From contig NC_057019.1 of NCBI RefSeq assembly GCF_000002595.2, positions 3,138,753-3,202,752 of the forward strand: a DNA stretch of 64,000 bases, written 5' to 3'. Positions 50,879 to 61,270 of the stretch are shown in pieces. The notes beneath the pieces are model-generated. The model was given only the letters and a program-made list of their open reading frames with translations. It was not told where the DNA came from and did no database searches. The stretch comes from Chlamydomonas reinhardtii. Taxonomy: Eukaryota > Chlorophyta > Chlorophyceae > Chlamydomonadales > Chlamydomonadaceae. Every line of letters starts with the position of its first letter. Within the stretch, counting starts at the first letter, position 1. Made by a program: the position numbers and the translations under genes.

Positions 50879-53800
50879 TCAGTGGCGCACCGCCACCGTG
50901 CTCATAGCCTCCAGCTCGCCCAGCACGTGTCGCATGTCGGGCCGGTCCGCCGGGCGGTACGCCATGCAAGCCTCCAGCAGCGTCGCCAGGCGGGGCGGGC
51001 ACACGGCCAGGTCGGCGGGCACGGGCAGGCGCATGCGGTGCACGGCCACACGGTAAATGATGGCCACGTTGGAATCGCCACTCCAGGGGTGCTCCTGAGT
51101 GATCATTTCTGTGGAAGGGTAGCGGGTGGGCGCAGCAGGTCAGAAATGCTTGTCCCATAGAGGCTGACCATTGCACGAATTTCAACTGTGCACTTTGAAA
51201 CGCTCAGCACCCACATTCAAGTGCATGGACTTGTAGCCGCACTGTACTGGTGCTTACCCCAGAGGAGCACGCCGAAGGAGTAGACATCGCACTTCGAAGA
51301 CAAACGGCCAATGGCAGGGTCAAAGCCCTCGGGCGCGGTGTAAGCGACGCTGCCCGCGTCTGGCTGCTGCGTGCTGATGTAGGGCTTGAGGTGGTAGCGC
51401 GCCAGCCCGAAGTCACTAATCTTGGCAGTGCCGGTGGCATCAAGCAGGATGTTGGCCGGTTTCACTGCATGCAGGCAGGGGCGATGGGCAGACTTCATCA
51501 TCACGAGTTCCACCCATGTCATACTTTGCTAATCGTGACCACAGTGCAACACAAGTGCACGGAACAAGGTGCGCAAGCGGGACAAGCTTCAGGCTCACAA
51601 TCGCGGTGCACGATGGCGGGGTGCAGGTAGCGCAGGCCGCGCGCCACGTCCGTGGCAATCCGCAGCACCTCGCTGAGTGGCAGGCGGCTGTTGGCGCCAT
51701 GGATGACATTGTGCAGGCAGCGCGGCAGCAACTCCATCACCAAAAAGGGCCGCCCGGCGTGCGCGCAGCCGCCCAGCACGCGCACGATATTTTGGTGCTG
51801 CGATGAGGGGAAAAGGCGACATCTCTAATCTAGCATTCGTGCAGATTCACAGGCGAACTGGCCCGCCCTACACGGTACGCATAGCTTCCCGGCGACTTGC
51901 AGCACAAGCAGGTCATGCGCTCACCCGCAGTGATGCCAGGATGGCGATCTCTTGCCGGAACGACTCCACTTCCTTGTCCTTGTACGGCAGTGCGCCGCCA
52001 GGCCCACCCGGCGAGCCACCCGGCATGGGCTGCTGCAGGTGCAGATGGTGCAGCACCTTGATCGCCACGGGCTGGTCCCGGAAACGGCCACGGTACACTG
52101 AGCCGAACGCGCCGGCGCCCTGTGGATACACAGTAGCACACACAGCTTTGATCAGGTCTACTCATGCCTTGCTGTGAAGCCCAAGCCTGGTCGGCAGCCC
52201 GCAGGCACACAATACGGCCATATGCAGACAGGAGGCTTACCAGCAGCCCGTCGGCCTGCAGCTTGAGGTCGCGCGGGCTGATGTCCAGGTCCAAGTGGGG
52301 GTCAGCGGGGGCCGGCAGCAGCACAGCTTGCCCGCTGCTGCCAGCTGCCCCGGCCGTGGTCGCTGTCGCTGCACTCGCGCTTGTGTCCGCTGCCGCTGGT
52401 ATTCCGCGCGAGCGCGTCGGCGGTAGTGGTGGCAAAGCGCTGTCGTGGGTGGGTGACAAACCGGCGACCCCGCCTGTTTTGGCAGGCGGGTGGCCAGCGG
52501 CGCCCTCTGCATCTGACAAGACCGCTACTGCACCCGCCGTGCCTTGCGACGACCGCATCGACAGCGTCGTGCCGTTACCCGATATGCTGCCTGATTCTAA
52601 CCCCGAGGGTGCCCCTGAGGCGGAGTCCGACACCGGCTGCGACCCACTGCTGTAGTTGCGTCGGCCGGCACTGCTGTGATTCACGTTTGCCAGCCCGTCC
52701 TCCCGCTGCTCTGGGGCGCCATCGCCGCCGCTGACTACGTCGTGCAGCGCTGCCGAGCCACACGCCAGGCCGCTCAGCGCTGCTGCCACACCGCGGCCGA
52801 GGCCCTCCGTGTATGTGCGCCACCGCTGCAGGCGCGCAACCGACGATGCCTGAGAGCCGCCGTGCGCCACCGTTGGCAGACCACTGAGTGCGCTTGACCG
52901 CATACCTAAGTCGCCGCTCGGCGTTGCTCTGGAGAGCCGCGCTATGTTCATGGCCAGCTGCACAGACAGCCGCTCAAGCGTTGCGGTTGGCGCGGCGGCA
53001 GCAGGGACCGGCCGCTGCGGCGTCTGCGGCTCGGAGGCTGCGTGCCGCGGCGGGCTGGGCGGCGCGCCACCGCTGCTGGTAGGTGGCGTGGCCAAGTAGG
53101 CGCCAGTGAGCGGCGACTGCATAAACAGGTCCTGCAGCGTCAGCTCGCAAGGCGCTTCACGACGGCGCATGGAAGATGACGCCGGGTGCCGGGCCGGTGA
53201 GGGCGCAAAGGCGCTGGTAGCAGGTGGTACGGACCCGGGTGTGCCGGGGGAGCCGCTGGAAAAGGCCCGAGACGCCATCGGTTGCACCGGTCCAACCAAA
53301 GCAGCGGGCTGTGGGCAGCCGCTCCCCGCGCTAACGCCGCCCACTCTGGGTGTACGCTGGAACGGCGTCGCGGCGACACCTGTGGGCTGCCGGGAAGCGC
53401 TAGCTGCAGCGCCGTGTAGCGCGCCGGGTGAAAGTGGCGGGAGGCTGGACGGGACGGCGCTGAGCCCGTTTGCTGCAAGCAGGCCAGCTGCAGATGGTGC
53501 GGCGCTGGTTGCGTTTGACAGGCAGATGTTCTGCGCCGCTTCCCGGAACACATCCATTACACCGAAGCTGCTCGCGCCCGGGGCCCTGTCCCCACCGCAA
53601 CCCTCCAGCGCCGCAGCCGCGGCCGCTAGCGTGTCCCCTGCAACGCCTCCCTCCACAGCTGCTGCCTCTTGCTGCTGCCACACAGGGGCAGGCAGCGCAC
53701 GATGTGGCGATGCGCGAATCACAGCCACGCTGTCGCCCTCAGGCAACAGCACTGACACGCGGTGCGGGTCAAGCCCAGCCTCGCCGCCGCCCGGGTATAG

Positions 53801-56409
53801 CACCACCCACTGCGGCGAGGCCACACCACCGCTAGCCGCCGCCTCCGTGCCAATGCTGGTGGTACCCCCCAGCGCCACGCCCGTGCCCGCCACGGACACC
53901 TGCGATTCCAGCGAGGACTGGTAGGCCAGCAGTCCGCCGTCGGCCCGCTTCGTGCTCAGCTGCTTCTTCTGCGCCTGCTGCAGCAGCTGCTCCACGTGCT
54001 GCTTGTCCTGCTGCTGCAGCGGGTGTGCCAGTTGGTGGTAGGTGCTGTCACCGTCCGTAAGCGAGATGCCGACCCAGGCGGTGTCAGCAGCGGCACCGGA
54101 CTCGTGCTGCGCCTGGTACCCCTCTGAGCTTGCCGGTGCGGCAGGCGCTGGACCAGGGCCCGGCGCGGGGCCGCTCTTGTTGGCGCCAGCTCCGCCAAGG
54201 CTGCGGCGGCGGTACAGGACAAACACTACGACCAGCGTAGACACGAACGCCGCCGAAGCTAGCGCCGCTATGACCACGATGGCACCCGTTGATAAATTTG
54301 CAGAGGCTACGGGCGGGCAGAAGGAATAGGTAAAGTTGTGTCAGGACGGAAACCAGAATGGTAGTAACAGGATACTGGGATCAACGTAACATTTCGCGCA
54401 AAGCACGCTAAACTTACTGTAAGAGATGCTAGGAGGCGGCGGTGGGAACCACTCTTGGCCGTTCTGGACGCGCCCAGGTGGCGGCCGCGGATGGGTGCTT
54501 ACGTGATCCTCATAGCCGGGAAACGGCGGGGGCGGTGGAGGCGGAGGCGGTGGTGGAGGCGGGGGTGAAGGGGAGCGCGGTGGACTCGGCGGTTGCGGCG
54601 GCGGCGCCAGCTCAATTATCAGCCCCGGCGGCGGCGCGCCTGGCGGGCTGGGCGGCGTGAAGGGTCCCGGGGGTGGGTGCACTGGCGGCGGCAGTGCCGG
54701 ACCGCCCGGTGGCGGCGCGTTGGGAGGCACTGGTGCTGGCGGGGGCCGGCAGCACAGCAGCACCCTGGGCACCACCTTGAGCCCATCCTGCTCCAGCAGC
54801 GCTGTATACACCGCAGGTAGCGCATTGCTGCAGCCGTACGCCTCCTCCCGGTGCACCATGCCGGTAGTGCTCAGCAGCACCGCCCTCACCTCCGTGTTGC
54901 AGGGCACGGCACCCAGGCTGGCAAACACCTCCACGCTGCTGGGCAGCGCCGCCTGCATGCGCCGAAATGACCGGCTGTACAGCCGTGCCGGCCACGTCGC
55001 TGTCACGATCATGTACGGAACCGCAAGTACCAGATCCGTGCTGTTTGCGCCTGTGCCGTTCACTGCCAGGGACTCGTTCGAGGCGGTGTACGCACTAGGC
55101 AGTGGCGCAGCGGAGCCGTAGCGTGGCATAGGCGTGGTGCTGCCTGAGGAGGAGAGCTCGTTGCTGGCGTAGCAGCCGTACTTGCCGTTCAGCAGGCCAT
55201 ACGGCTGCGCCAGCGTCTCGCACGCCGCCAGCAGCTTGGCGCAGAGCAGGCGCTGCGGGTCTGCCATTACGAAGAGAGTTAGCTGCGGCGCGCCCGGCAC
55301 TGCTGCTGGTGGCGGGTAGCGGCGCGTCGGCGGCCGAGGCGGGCGGGTGGGGAGCTGTGGATGCGGCTGCGGCGAGGGTGGTTCCGGCGAGGGCGGGTCC
55401 GGCAGCGCGCGCCACGGCGGAAGCACCGGCGGCGGCCGTGGTGGCGTGTGGCGTTTGGGCGGCCGCGGCACGTTGGTGGCGCAGCACATGGCCGGCAGCA
55501 CCAGCGACGCCACGCTGCCCGGCACTGACAGCGTGCCGTCGCAGCTGAAGGTGTACACAGTGGCGGTGTCCTGGTCCTCCGTCAGCGTGGTGGCCAGGAG
55601 TGCACCGCCGCATGGCATGCCCGCCACCTGCATGAAGGTGCTCACGTCTGCGCCCGTGTCCGTACCAAGGCTCGCAATCGCACGCTGCGCCATTTCGAGT
55701 GACGGCAGGACAGCGGACAGTACGAAAGACGACAGCGACGGCGGACTGGGCGCAGTCAGCGATAGCGGCAGCGACGGCGGAGATAGCTGCTGCAGTCCGG
55801 GGTCGCTCAGGTCCTCGCTTCCGTCTGTCAACACCTCCCGGCCGACGTAGCAGAGCTGGTTGCGAGAGAATATGTTGCCGCTGTCCAGCAGCTCCAGGAA
55901 CATCGGCTGCAGCTCCGCGCAGGAGCGTATGCCGGTCAGCCCCCGCAGCTGCATGATGGTCTCTGGCGTCTTTGCAACATCCGAGACTGACTGCGGCGGT
56001 GGCGCTGACAGGGGCCAGCCCCCTCCCGGAGGCGGGGACGCCGCCGGCTGGGCCCAAGCGGCGTCAAGCAAGCTCTGCGAGGTGTTAGGGCCAGCGAATG
56101 GTGCACAAGAGCTCTCGCCTCGCAGATCAAATCAGCTGTTGTTCAATTCGAATTACTAATTCTTAACACAACTCCCGTTGCAAAAGCCCACGCAGCTGAC
56201 GGTTTGGCATGCCCCGGCTGTCACCCGTTGCCTGTTCCCAGGAGCCTCATCCCAGGCTGAATATGTGACGAGAGTTAACGTGCTAAGCTCGCGGCAGGCA
56301 GTCGTGCGGAGAAAGAGACCAGTCAGAGCTGACCGCAGCCCGGAAAACTTACCCCAGCGAGCAGAAGTAGCAACAAAGCACTTCGTAGAACTTTACATAT
56401 AAAGCTCAT
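50879..56409 (-). CDS. Receptor-like Ser/Thr protein kinase with proline-rich ectodomain
   Basis: Seven exons encode 1536 aa: 56409-56353, 56074-54418, 54306-52241, 52119-51925, 51797-51599, 51464-51258 and 51108-50879. Exon 1 alone is a signal peptide (MSFICKVLRSALLLLLLAG). Exon 2 is an ectodomain of about 550 residues with Cys-containing segments and long Pro/Ser runs like hydroxyproline-rich wall glycoproteins. A membrane helix follows near residue 579 (GAIVVIAALASAAFVSTLVV), then YRRR. A low-complexity linker of about 650 residues leads to a TKL-type kinase: GAGAFGSVYRG, VAIKVL, HRDLKPANILLD (split by an intron), KISDFGLARY, APEGFDP and CDVYSFGVLLWEM. Catalytic residues are all present. 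The likely role is surface signalling, ligand unknown. It is divergent from the eS30 gene. Confidence 0.88.
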
Positions 56410-56840
56410 GACGATGCCGTGGATGGGGCACCGTCTTAGCGCTCAGCTCCTCAGGCCGGTTTCACCGAGCTACAGGCATTCTGTCGCCGCGCCTCGTATG
56501 TGCCGCCTCTCACGCGCGACTTAATTGTTACAGCTTATATGAGCTATTTGTAGTCAAACGTAATTGACTCGCGTGGGAATACGTGTGGTCTTTGCACAAC
56601 TGGCCCTGCTGGTGACGGGCGCAAGCAACAACCCGGCTCCCTACAGTGTCGATGAAATTCAGCGTTAAGTGGAGATAGTTCATCCACTGATAGCATTTAA
56701 TTTGAAGGGTTGCGGTGGGCGAGACTCTGTTTCCAGTCTCGAGCCACCATGGGGCGCCCATCCCAAGGGGAACTCAGAGCGGTCGCTCAACACTCTGCCC
56801 GTCGCCCCACAACACTCTCTCTTCTTCAACACGCATCAAA
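56410..56840. promoter_or_regulatory. Divergent promoter region, receptor-like kinase and eS30
   Basis: 431 bp between start codons. It includes AT-rich stretches near 56520-56580 and 56690-56710. Promoter elements are not individually recognisable. Confidence 0.5.
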
Positions 56841-57449
56841 ATGGGTAAGCATATGGATTGAAATATTTTTCTGTGTTGTCGCTGAGTATACGTTCGCTTG
56901 TTTCTTGCAGGCAAGGTCCACGGTTCCCTCGCCCGTGCCGGTAAGGTGCGCGGCCAGACCCCCAAGGTCCCCAAGCAGGAGAAGAAGAAGCGCCCGCGGG
57001 GCCGTGCCATGAAGCGCATGAAGTACAACCGCCGCTTCGTCAACGTCGGTGAGCGCACATTTCTGCAGCCGACCGGTGATTTGCGCAGCGGAAGCCGCCT
57101 ATTTGGAGGCTGGGATCAGCAGCAGCGGCGATGACTGCATTTAGTGGCGCTGGGCTCGCGAGGAGACCACAAAGGCGGACGTGCATCTTGCCGCCGGCAG
57201 GCTGGCAAGCAGTCGTGTTAGCAGGCGGCGGTGTGAGCCATTGTCCAGGAATTGTTTGGATTGGCAGGCTGCAAATTCTGCGGACTTCTTTGGCAGCTGC
57301 GCAGACTTTCAGCCAGGGCTGGATGGCCAAAGTCGGAGCCACTGTCTTCACCAAACATTGTCTTTCTTCTGTCTGACTCATGTTCTGCCCTTGCAATTGC
57401 AGTGGTGGGCTTCGGCAAGAAGCGCGGTCCCAACTCCAACCCCGCCTAA
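56841..57449 (+). CDS. RPS30: Ribosomal protein eS30
   Basis: Small basic protein of the 40S subunit. Three exons: 56841-56844 (ATG plus one base), 56911-57048 and 57403-57449. They encode 62 aa, [20 protein letters not shown] ... [21 protein letters not shown] ... GPNSNPA. This is the full length of the family. No ubiquitin-like FUBI domain is fused to it, unlike the animal FAU precursor. The 4-base first coding exon is typical of algal ribosomal protein genes. Intron 2 is 354 bases; I found no convincing snoRNA in it. Confidence 0.97.
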
Positions 57450-57776
57450 GCGGACGCGGCCAGTTGTAGAGGCGACACTCTGGCGTATCGGCGTGGCAGC
57501 TATGGGCTCTACAGGACTTATTAGCGCCTTGTCGTGGAGTTCAGAGTAGCCCTGCAGCCGCTGCATCGGCGGCGGTTCTGGCCTCGCGGGGCGCACAGCA
57601 GAGCAGGAGCGGCGTAGCATTTGGAGATTGCGGGGAGCGACAAGCAGGAGCTTTAGTCGTGGTGAAGAGGGCCTGACAGTTCTGGAGGCTCGGATGTCGG
57701 AGCCCAACCTCGCTGGTGGGTGCCGCGAGGCCCCGCAGCGCAGACAGTGGACCAGGTTCCTATGGTATCCGTTGGC

Positions 57777-57781
57777 TGTAA
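57777..57781 (+). terminator. Candidate TGTAA polyadenylation signal of eS30
   Basis: First TGTAA downstream of the eS30 stop, about 330 bases away. Confidence 0.5.
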
Positions 57782-59048
57782 CGGCAGTTGCGGAGCTGGG
57801 ACGTGTTCACGCTCTTGGGGGCCGGGTCGTGGGTTGGGGCGGGAGCAGAAGGGGGGAACTGACAGCACCCGCTGCTTTACCGGTGCTGGCGTTCATACGC
57901 TGGCGCCACCATTCAGCGCCACTCAGTGTGGGCGATCAGCGTGGGCGACATTACGGTAGTCCAACAGCAAGCTGCATGGCTGCTGGTGGAGGGCTGCTGG
58001 ACATTTGGGATAGGGCATCAGCGATCGGGCGGGAGGGGTGAGGGGCTGTGAACTCTTGGTGCAGCCCCCGCAGTGCAGCATAAACAGCAGCTTGACCTCT
58101 GCACGGATGTCAGGACGCAGGACTTCCGTATAGCTCCGGCAGTTTGGGGGTTGCGAACAGCACGTGTGCAGCCCGAGCATCGACAGCATAGTGCATCACT
58201 ATCACAAGCTGCTTGCTGACCCTATTTAGCAAAGCGGACTGAGCATTAAAACGACGTTTGTTGACACTGGTAATTGTGCCAGGACAATGTGCGTGGGCGT
58301 TGGTGTGGGCTTGGTCACTTGGAGGCAGGGCCAAACCTGCACGTCGAAGCAAGCGCAACCAGCCCCACCCCCCTGAGGGCAACACAGCAGCCACACCCCT
58401 TGAAAGGGTATGCGGATACGCGGGTCCAGATCATCGCCCTGCCGCCGCTGAGATGCCGTTCGTGACGTTTTGCGCGGTGAGCGCGAGTAGTCCGTATCCG
58501 TATCTGTCTGTCCCTGCCCCTGCCCCTGCCGCCCGTGGCCTTGCGCATGACAGGGCGGGTCCGCAGATGCGCCCGATGCCCCCACCGCCGCTAGCCCCCG
58601 AGCTGTGGTTGAGGTGGTTGCGGTGTTTGTGGACGTGCCAGCCGCGCTCCCGGGCGCGCCAGCAGCCGGCACCTTTCCGCACCTGACCGACCGGGATGAC
58701 CGATTGCGGGATGGCCGATTCTCATCCTACTCCTACGCCACGTCCGTCTGTAAACTCCAGATCATAATACGATAGGCGACACCATCCCTAGGCACGCTGC
58801 CTCGAAACTCCCGAACCTCGATGTCCGCGCTGGAGCTGGCCCGCCCCCGCCTCGGCCACCCGGCCAAGATCCGCATGGGCAACGCCTGACTCGGTGTGAG
58901 TTGTGCAGGTACATAACAGCACGCGCAGATATGGTGTGGCCCGTGCCAGGGTGGCAATGAGAGGGTGATGTTTTCAGAGGGGAGGGACCAGCAGATGCAC
59001 CCACACCAACTGCACTGCGCTGACGCTACACCAATGCCACGGGTACAG
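57782..59048. other. Region upstream of the Fanzor exons, no gene assigned
   Basis: If the Fanzor gene were complete, its N-terminal and RuvC-I exons should lie here or further upstream. I examined the plus-strand frames and found no DPG-type RuvC-I motif. One frame near 58590-58770 carries DGRFSSYSYATSV before a stop, but it cannot be placed. Confidence 0.4.
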
Positions 59049-59955
59049 GTGCTGGAGCACACGGCGCAGCAGCTGGCTGGTGGAAGGCCCAAGGAGGAGG
59101 TCATTGTTGGCTGGGGCAACGCCAACACTGGCTATGGCGGTTGCATCAGCAGGTTGGGGCGGGGCCCAAACCGGGCACTGCTCCGCCTGCTGGTGGACAA
59201 GTACGCGCACCTGGTGGTGTACGTGGACGAGTTCTACACATCGCAGGCAAGATGAGAGCAGACGGGTTGGAATGAGTAGACAGGTGGTCGGGTGGACAAG
59301 ATGGGGCTCGTGTACGGTACAGGTAGCTGGGTAGCCATCAAGGTTCACACTGTACTCCTGCCCCCTCCCTCCCCAGGTGTGTGCGAAGTGCGGGCGGCGC
59401 TTACTCGGCAACGGGCAGCGCTGCCTGCAGGCGGTCGTACCATGGGGGGGCTTACGTGCTCACCAAGTCCAAGTGTGCAACCACTGCGGGACGGTGTGGG
59501 TGAGTCCACTTTGTGGGCGGGCGGCTGGCTGGGCGATGGATGGGTCGCTGGGTGGCGTCTCAGTGGGGCTCAGTGGGTGATGGCTGGGTGACGGCTCATC
59601 AGTCATGGGCTCAGTGTGACTCACTCACTCTATCCTCCCGACGGTGCAGGGACGTGACGTCAACTCCGCAACCAACATCCGGCACGCGCTGGTGGAGATG
59701 CTGCTGGGGCACAAGCGACCTGCATCGCTGCAGACTGGCGGCGGCGGCGGCGGCGGAGGTGGCAGCGGCGGCGGCGGCAGCGGCGGCGGCGGCAGCGGCG
59801 GCAGTGGCGGCGGCAGCGGCGGCGGCGGCAGCGGCGGCGGCGGCGGCAGCAGCGGGGGCGCGTGCGCGCATCTTGGTAGCGGAGGGGGCGGGAAAGGCCA
59901 CGTGGAGGAGGAGAGCGCAGCGCCGCCCAAGAAGCGGCGCAAGCGCGCAGGCTGA
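59049..59955 (+). CDS. Fanzor (eukaryotic TnpB-like) nuclease, C-terminal part
   Basis: Three exons in continuous phase: 59049-59246, 59377-59499 and 59650-59955, giving 208 residues before the stop. Exon 1 has VIVGWGNANTGYGG, then VVYVDEFYTSQ, the segment carrying the glutamate used by Fanzors. Exon 2 is a zinc ribbon (VCAKCG ... VCNHCGTVW). Exon 3 opens GRDVNSATNIRHAL, the OrfB/TnpB C-terminal RuvC-III motif with its aspartate. Then comes a glycine-serine linker of natural GGGGS units (about 59738-59860) and a basic tail, PPKKRRKRAG, a likely nuclear signal. The first intron would use a GC donor (CAG-GCAAGA). No RuvC-I or N-terminal domain was found upstream, so the copy is probably 5'-truncated or its early exons are too diverged. 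Fanzors are RNA-guided DNA endonucleases carried by transposons. Confidence 0.85.
59738..59860 (+). repeat. GGCGGCGGCGGCAGC minisatellite encoding a (GGGGS)n linker
   Basis: Imperfect 15-bp repeats in frame within the last Fanzor exon. Confidence 0.9.
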
Positions 59956-60220
59956 GGAGCCGGCCGGCGGTGTCTAGGTAGCGGTCCGCGGTGGGGCTGG
60001 CAGGGCATCCGTAGCGGCATGACAAGCAGTGCGGCTGTTGACAACTGTGCTGCGTCTGGCTGCGGTTGGCTCTGCTGTGGCATCGCGACTACTAGATAGG
60101 CACCTGGTTTGGCTATGTGCCTGTGGAAACCGACCCCGGCTATGTCCGGGCGATGAGGTTGTTCGGCCTCAGACTGTGGAGGGGCTCAGCCCCTTTTCCC
60201 GTGACCGGGGAACACTTGTC
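59881..60220 (+). repeat. Fanzor 3' end and flank repeat, copy C (with the nuclease)
   Basis: It covers the last codons of the Fanzor frame and about 265 bases downstream. The 3' part (60110-60220) is shared with 2330-2510 and 23830-24033. It ends GGGGCTCAGCCCC-TTTTCCCGTGACCGGGGAACACTTGTC. In TnpB and Fanzor loci this position is the transposon right end and encodes the guide-RNA scaffold. That role is inferred here from position only. Confidence 0.75.
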
Positions 60221-60635
60221 ACCTCAGTAGGCAAGACCCCCCTCAGCCTCAGCGCGGGTGGGTTGGTGGGACCCGTGCAGCCAGGCTCCGCTCTCCTTCA
60301 AGTCAGTCACTGCCAAGAATCCCGTTCCACACCCCGTCATGGGTTCATGGACAGCGTGTATCAGCAGTCAGCACCCCTTGTTTTGCCTGAGCAACGCGCA
60401 TCAGCGCTTGAGGGTCTCGCCATGTCCATGCGCATGTGTGTCGACTCTTTCCACGTCAGGACGCGCACATGGACCTCCCACGCTGCGTTTGTGCTTTTGA
60501 CGGCATACCCTCCGCCGGGGACGACAGATACCCCTGCCCCAAGCCCCCGCGGCGCCCTACCCAACTACAGCCCTTGCGGGCCGCCTCGAGGTATTACAGC
60601 CTCACGCCACGGGCGGCACCGCCTGGCGCGGTAAA

Positions 60636-61270
60636 GGGGTGTCACCGGCGGAGGCAGGACGGGTCCAGCGTGGGCGCCAATGACGACAGCAGCCGCGGCC
60701 TGGTGGGGGGGCACTGCCGCCATGCCGCCATTGCACCCTGCCGTGCCGCCACTGCCCGCGGCCCCGAGGTGGAAATTCCCAATCCCACGCCAGTGCTGGT
60801 GGAACTGCCTGCTGCGATTGAGCGGCTGCCAGTTCAGCCGGTGGGATGCCGCCGGCCAGGGGTAGCGCGGGCCCAGCGTGAGCGCCGGCGACGACAGCAG
60901 CCATGGCCTGTGGGGGCCCAGTGCTGAGACGCCGCCGTTGCGCCCACCCGCGCTGCCGCCGCCTACGGCCCTCATCTTAAACACCCAATCCCACGCCAGC
61001 GCTGGTGGAACTGCCTGCTGCGGTTGAGCGGCTGCCTGTGCAGCCGCTGGGGTGCCGCCGGCGGGGGGCAGCACGGGTCCAGCGTGAGCGCCGGCGACGA
61101 CGGCAGCCGTGGCCTGTTGGGGGCCACCACCGAAGCGCCGTCTTTGCGCCCACCCGCACCGCCACCGTCCACGACCCCGCCTGAGCGGTGGCCTGTGCCG
61201 TCTCTGATGCGATAGAGGGATGCTTGGTGCGGCCGCTGGGTGCCGCCGGCGTGGTGCATCACGGCGGGTA
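60636..61270. repeat. ~205-bp tandem repeat, about three diverged units
   Basis: A TGCCGCCGGC-type marker recurs at about 60641, 60848, 61053 and 61241. Shared blocks inside are CCCAATCCCACGCCAG-GCTGG, GGAACTGCCTGCTGCG-TTGAG and GTGAGCGCCGGCGACGAC. A long minus-strand open frame across it is a composition artefact. Confidence 0.85.

Noticed and set aside
57049-57402. Box C/D snoRNA in eS30 intron 2
   Set aside because: GATGA-like and CTGA-like words exist but lie about 245 bases apart without a closing stem.
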